A stretch of 8,830 nt of DNA from an uncultured Bacilli bacterium (GTDB lineage: Bacteria; Bacillota_I; Bacilli_A; RF39; UBA660): assembly GCA_948552115.1 (NCBI GenBank), contig CAOWNX010000024.1, positions 1 through 8,830 of the forward strand. The letters are read 5' to 3'. The notes beneath the pieces are model-generated. The model saw only the letters and a program-made list of their open reading frames with translations. It was not told the origin of the DNA and searched no databases. A program made the position numbers and the translations under genes. Of this stretch, positions 6,120 to 8,830 are shown one piece after another; position 1 is the stretch's first letter, and each line of letters begins with the position of its first letter.

Positions 6120-7048
6120 ATTGTATTGGTTTCTTTGACAATGTATACTGGTCTTTTTTTTGTTTCTAAATAGATCTTTGATAGATATTCTCCTAGTACT
6201 CCTAAGAAGAAGAGCTGAACACCGCTTACAAAAATTATAATACAAGCAAGGCTTGGCCATCCTCCTACAGGATCTCCCCACAATAGTGTTTTTAATATGA
6301 TTACTAGTATCATTAAAAATGCAATAAAACAAAATAGTATTCCAACAAAAGAGGAAATGACAAGAGGTCTCGTTGAAAATCCTACTAAGCCATCAATTCC
6401 ATAAGAAAATAATTTCCAAAAGCTCCATTTGGTATTTCCTGCTATTCGATCTGGTGCATCGTAGGTAATCCATTTGGTCTCAAATCCTACAAAGTTAAAT
6501 AATCCTTTGGAGTAACGATTGTATTCAGTAAGTGTCAATATGGAATCCACTACTTGACGTGTCATAAGACGATAATCTCTTTCATTTGGGGCCATTGGAA
6601 CAGAACTTAGGCATCCAACAAACATATAGTAAGATTTAGTAAAAAATTTTCGAATAAATCCATAGTTTTTGTGGTCGTTTGTTTTGAGGCCTACAATATC
6701 TAAATTTTCTTTTTGTAACATATCATACATTTCAATTAGTTTCTCTGGTGGATCTTGTAAGTCTGCATCCATCAGTGTTACATAGTCTCCATGAATGTGT
6801 TCTAATCCAGCTAATATGGCCGCTTCTTTTCCAAAGTTGCGTGAAAAGGAAAGGTATTTTACTCGTTTGTCTTTTTTTGCTAATTCTTTTAGTAATTTTA
6901 ATGTATTATCTTTGCTTCCATCATTTATAAACAATAATTCAAACTGCGTATCCATTTGTTCCATGACACGTTTCATTTCTTTATAAAACAAAGGTAATGA
7001 TTCTTCTTCATTGTAGCAAGGAACAATGATTCCTATTTTTTTTGTCAT
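6101..7048 (-). CDS. membrane-anchored family 2 glycosyltransferase (polyprenyl-phosphate sugar synthase type)
   Basis: A 315-residue GT2 enzyme of the DPM1/GtrB/CsbB type. Such enzymes move a sugar from a nucleotide sugar to undecaprenyl phosphate on the inner membrane face, for later glycosylation of wall polymers, lipids or proteins. Seen in the sequence: the nucleotide-binding start IIVPCYNEEESL (7-18), INDGSKDNT (41-49), SRNFGKEAAILAGL (69-82), the metal-binding DADLQDP (94-100), ERDYRLM (156-162), and the AG-TKWSFWKLFSYGIDG block (203-220). Two C-terminal membrane helices (about 229-253 and 265-288) are followed by GEYLSKIYLETKKRP (286-300), typical of this branch. The family often works with a small GtrA-like flippase and a GT-C transferase; neither is here. 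The upstream ATG at 7084 was rejected because it precedes the promoter; AGGTG seven bases before 7048 supports this start. The sugar and acceptor are unknown. Confidence 0.9.
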   Translation of the reverse strand: MTKKIGIIVPCYNEEESLPLFYKEMKRVMEQMDTQFELLFINDGSKDNTLKLLKELAKKDKRVKYLSFSRNFGKEAAILAGLEHIHGDYVTLMDADLQDPPEKLIEMYDMLQKENLDIVGLKTNDHKNYGFIRKFFTKSYYMFVGCLSSVPMAPNERDYRLMTRQVVDSILTLTEYNRYSKGLFNFVGFETKWITYDAPDRIAGNTKWSFWKLFSYGIDGLVGFSTRPLVISSFVGILFCFIAFLMILVIILKTLLWGDPVGGWPSLACIIIFVSGVQLFFLGVLGEYLSKIYLETKKRPVYIVKETNTIQSEKK

Positions 7049-7055
7049 ATTTTGA

Positions 7056-7060
7056 CACCT
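7056..7060 (-). promoter_or_regulatory. glycosyltransferase ribosome binding site
   Basis: AGGTG lies seven bases from the ATG at 7048. With the promoter at 7100-7073 it fixes the start at 7048 and gives a very short leader. Confidence 0.65.
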
Positions 7061-7072
7061 ACTTATGTGCCT

Positions 7073-7100
7073 ATTATAACACACTTTTTTTATTCTTCAA
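7073..7100 (-). promoter_or_regulatory. SigA-type promoter of the glycosyltransferase gene, extended -10
   Basis: TATAAT (7078-7073) is preceded by TGT to give TGTTATAAT, the same extended -10 as the tad promoter. TTGAAG (7100-7095) is a good -35 box at a 16-base spacing. Transcription would begin near 7066. Confidence 0.8.
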
Positions 7101-7271
7101 TGATTTTATATCATTCCTTTTTCTTGATTGAAATCCAAATTTTACAATAATATTTTTCTCTTTCCGTTCTATTTTTTTATCTCAGAAAGAATTCTTATTC
7201 CCAAACTTTTTTGTTAATTCTTGTCTATAGGTAAACGTTTTGCTTTTTTATTGTAAAAGATTTTCATAAAT
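7101..7271. other. non-coding AT-rich spacer, no feature recognised
   Basis: About 170 bases between the surface-protein terminator and the glycosyltransferase promoter. I found no open frame with a binding site and no strong structure. It contains a 10-base palindrome AAGAATTCTT (7187-7196) and an AAACGTTT core (7233-7240), neither clearly functional. Confidence 0.5.
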
Positions 7272-7300
7272 AAAAAAAGATAAGTTTATTCTTACCTTTT
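7272..7300 (-). terminator. rho-independent terminator of the surface-protein gene
   Basis: On the minus strand AAAAGGTAAG pairs with CTTATCTTTT (10 bp with one G-U pair) around a 6-base loop AATAAA, followed by further T. It starts inside the TAA stop codon (7301-7299). Because of the terminal A-T pairs it could also work to some degree on the opposite strand. Confidence 0.82.
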
Positions 7301-8702
7301 ATATTGTATACGGATTTCCAAGAGATCCATTTCCACCTTTTACTAGTATTCCTTGTTTTAAATAGATGCTTGGTCTATCTGCATAGCTCATGCTACTATC
7401 TTGTTCTTCTATGTTTCCCGTTGCAGCAATCGTAAAATAATTGGTTCCATTACTCATCGCAGCTGGAAAAAGCCATTGAGTTTTATTTGGGGTATAGAGC
7501 CAGTTGTTATTGACACAATCAGTTAGTCCTCCAAGTTCCGTTAGGGAAGCATTTAAGCATGATGTTCTGTTTGTAGAACTTCCTCCGCTTGTGGCATAAC
7601 CATAATCGCTTGGTGTGATTAAACCAATTTTACCTACATAGGATGTGATATTCGCTCCAAATTTACCACTACCACGTTCGTATTCATACCATTTTGTTGG
7701 TGTTCCATTACTTCCTTGATAATTGGAAGTACTTCCTAAATTCCAAGTAACCTCATCGATTAATTCTAAGCTTTCTTCGTTAAATGTTGGTAAATAATTA
7801 TCTGTGTAATGAGTCAAAATATTTGAATTGCTCCAATTATTGGTACTTGATGAATTCATTTGTGTTGCTTCTCTTAAGACGTCACTTCGAACTAATTTTA
7901 CTCGTTGTCCTTCTACTGTATTTACAAGACCAATGATTCTCCATAATTCGTTATTAAATAACATGTAGTTGTTTGGATTTTTTCCAGTATAACGATATTC
8001 TGTTAATTTGAATGGGTCAGAAACATTATCTGTATCATGTGCTACTTCGATAATTCCACTTTCTTCGGCGGTTGCACTTACTTCACTTTGAACGGTTGCT
8101 TCTACTGCACTTACTTTGGTAGCATAGGTTGTCACAACAATTCCTGCTTGAAATCCTTGTCCCATGACTTCGTTTCCAGCCGATTCATCAATCCATAAAT
8201 AAATATTAAATGTTTTGGTTCCAGCTTTTTCAATATATCCTGTATTGATAATATATGAAGTATCTAATGTTCCATTTACTTCAATATTTGCTACATCATT
8301 ATTAATGCTCATATCACTTAGTAGGCTTCCTGCAACTGGTTTTTGATCGCCAATTCCAACTGCAACTTTTACTTTTCCATCATCCAATTTGGTACCAGGA
8401 ATTTGTAATGTATTTAATGTAATTGCATATCCAGCATCGGTAGTATCACAGATATTTGATACTCTCAATGTATATGGTTTTATATTTGTAAGTGCTCGTC
8501 CATCACTTACGGGATATGTATTTGTTAAACTAATCGATTTGGATAATTCTTCAAATGTTATAGTAAAACATCCTGTCTGAATGGTATTTGTTTCTTTTCC
8601 TTCAATTGTTCTTACCCATAATGAGTAACTGACTCCCATATAAGAGGTTGCTAAAATCATTATTCCTATTACTAACAAAGCAATTTTGTATTTGTTTCTC
8701 AT
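7299..8702 (-). CDS. secreted surface protein: TasA/camelysin-like N-terminal half plus C-terminal WRIIG-type domain
   Basis: A 467-residue secreted protein. Residues 1-27 form a signal peptide (basic MRNKYK, hydrophobic core, cleavage likely after about SYS at 25-27). What follows resembles SipW-dependent TasA/CotN (camelysin) matrix proteins: an early SLWV, then NTIQTGCFTITFEE at 39-52, then a beta-rich region to about 195. Residues 196-230 are a small-residue and acidic linker. The C-terminal domain (about 231-467) begins YRYTGKNPNNYMLFNNELWRIIG-like (236-258) and includes GKIGLITPSDYGYAT (357-371), NNWLY (399-403) and RPSIYLKQGILVKGGNGS (443-460). From memory this domain recurs in surface and pilin-like proteins of gut Bacilli. 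The four cysteines (45, 85, 382, 396) form one pair per half, so one disulfide in each is plausible. There is no LPXTG motif and no C-terminal membrane helix. ATG 8702 was chosen over GTG 8711, which is part of the binding site. Role inferred: matrix fibre or adhesin. Confidence 0.75.
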   Translation of the reverse strand: MRNKYKIALLVIGIMILATSYMGVSYSLWVRTIEGKETNTIQTGCFTITFEELSKSISLTNTYPVSDGRALTNIKPYTLRVSNICDTTDAGYAITLNTLQIPGTKLDDGKVKVAVGIGDQKPVAGSLLSDMSINNDVANIEVNGTLDTSYIINTGYIEKAGTKTFNIYLWIDESAGNEVMGQGFQAGIVVTTYATKVSAVEATVQSEVSATAEESGIIEVAHDTDNVSDPFKLTEYRYTGKNPNNYMLFNNELWRIIGLVNTVEGQRVKLVRSDVLREATQMNSSSTNNWSNSNILTHYTDNYLPTFNEESLELIDEVTWNLGSTSNYQGSNGTPTKWYEYERGSGKFGANITSYVGKIGLITPSDYGYATSGGSSTNRTSCLNASLTELGGLTDCVNNNWLYTPNKTQWLFPAAMSNGTNYFTIAATGNIEEQDSSMSYADRPSIYLKQGILVKGGNGSLGNPYTI

Positions 8703-8708
8703 AACATA

Positions 8709-8716
8709 CACCCTTT
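8709..8716 (-). promoter_or_regulatory. surface-protein ribosome binding site
   Basis: AAAGGGTG lies six bases before the ATG at 8702. The alternative in-frame GTG (8711-8709) lies inside this site, so it cannot be the start. Confidence 0.7.
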
Positions 8717-8734
8717 ATTTTCTAGCTTAAAAAA

Positions 8735-8763
8735 AGTATAGCATACAACTTTCTATATTTCTA
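8735..8763 (-). promoter_or_regulatory. promoter of the surface-protein gene, extended -10
   Basis: TATACT (8740-8735) is preceded by TGC, giving an extended -10 box. TAGAAA (8763-8758) is a weak -35 box at a 17-base spacing. Transcription would begin near 8728, leaving about 25 bases before the ATG. Confidence 0.65.
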
Positions 8764-8830
8764 TCCTATTTTTAATATTTGACAATTTTTTTCATTCTTT
8801 CGTCATTTTTTATTCTTTCCAAACAAAGAT

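Noticed and set aside
6111..6332. Second minus-strand frame inside the glycosyltransferase C-terminal region
   Set aside because: It is out of frame with a well-supported conserved membrane segment of the enzyme; it looks like a shadow.
7187..7196. Palindrome AAGAATTCTT in the spacer before the glycosyltransferase gene
   Set aside because: Ten-base palindromes are common by chance in DNA this AT-rich and no paired site or promoter lies next to it.
7229..7243. cre-like catabolite control sequence around an AAACGTTT core
   Set aside because: Several key positions of the cre consensus do not match, and it sits between a terminator and a promoter about 130 bases away, so chance is more likely.
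662..8702. Possible Mollicutes-type code with TGA as tryptophan, suggested by the lack of TGA stop codons in the nine complete genes
   Set aside because: All genes are full length under the standard code and the tryptophans I checked use TGG. TAA/TAG stops are expected at low GC.
7299..8702. Surface protein as a class III pilin or a sortase-anchored protein
   Set aside because: The N-terminus lacks a Gly followed by Glu at +5 before the hydrophobic helix, and there is no LPXTG-like motif or C-terminal membrane segment.
8772..8830. Minus-strand open frame entering from the right edge and ending in TAA at 8774-8772, about 18 codons in the window
   Set aside because: It could be the tail of an upstream gene, but the piece is too short to recognise, has no terminator after it, and another frame is equally possible. 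Not annotated.
1..8830. CRISPR array, tRNA or rRNA genes, insertion sequences, riboswitch leaders
   Set aside because: No direct repeat series, transposase frame, terminal inverted repeats, cloverleaf or long structured leader was seen on either strand.

Overview
This is an AT-rich window in which every supported gene lies on the minus strand, so genes are read from high to low coordinates. Low GC, strong AGGAGG-type ribosome binding sites, SigA-like promoters with extended -10 boxes, U-tailed hairpin terminators, and a pilus operon without any outer-membrane secretin all suggest a low-GC Gram-positive bacterium (Bacillota). Protein style, especially the C-terminal domain of the large surface protein, resembles uncultured gut Bacilli of the RF39/Mollicutes-related type. 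That placement is an impression from memory, not a search result.

In order of transcription there are four units. (1) 8763-7272: a single gene for a secreted protein of 467 residues. It has a TasA/camelysin-like N-terminal half and a separate C-terminal domain, with its own promoter and terminator. (2) 7100-6081: a single gene for a membrane-bound polyprenyl-phosphate-type family 2 glycosyltransferase, again with its own promoter and terminator. (3) 6070-1793: a compact five-gene Tad-type (type IVc) pilus or secretion operon, tadE-like, tadZ, tadA/cpaF, tadB, tadC. It starts at a good extended -10 promoter and ends at a hairpin that begins on the tadC stop codon. (4) From about 1790 to the left edge: ruvA, a HAD-family phosphatase or nucleotidase gene, and ruvB (cut by the window edge), i.e. 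the Holliday-junction branch-migration operon with a phosphatase gene inserted.

The Tad set is minimal. It has one motor ATPase, two inner-membrane platform proteins, one ParA/MinD-like localiser without a receiver domain, and one very short TadE-like pilin precursor (about 116 residues, cleavage expected after Gly5). There is no Flp major pilin, no prepilin peptidase and no TadG in the window. Either these lie elsewhere or the TadE-like protein is the main fibre subunit. The neighbouring TasA-like surface protein and glycosyltransferase suggest a cell-surface locus, but separate promoters and terminators mean that a functional link is only inferred.

Four gene starts were moved inward from the longest possible reading frame (surface protein, glycosyltransferase, tadE, ruvA). 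In two of these (glycosyltransferase and tadE) the extension overlaps the gene's own promoter. I saw no tRNA, rRNA, CRISPR array, insertion sequence or recognisable riboswitch.
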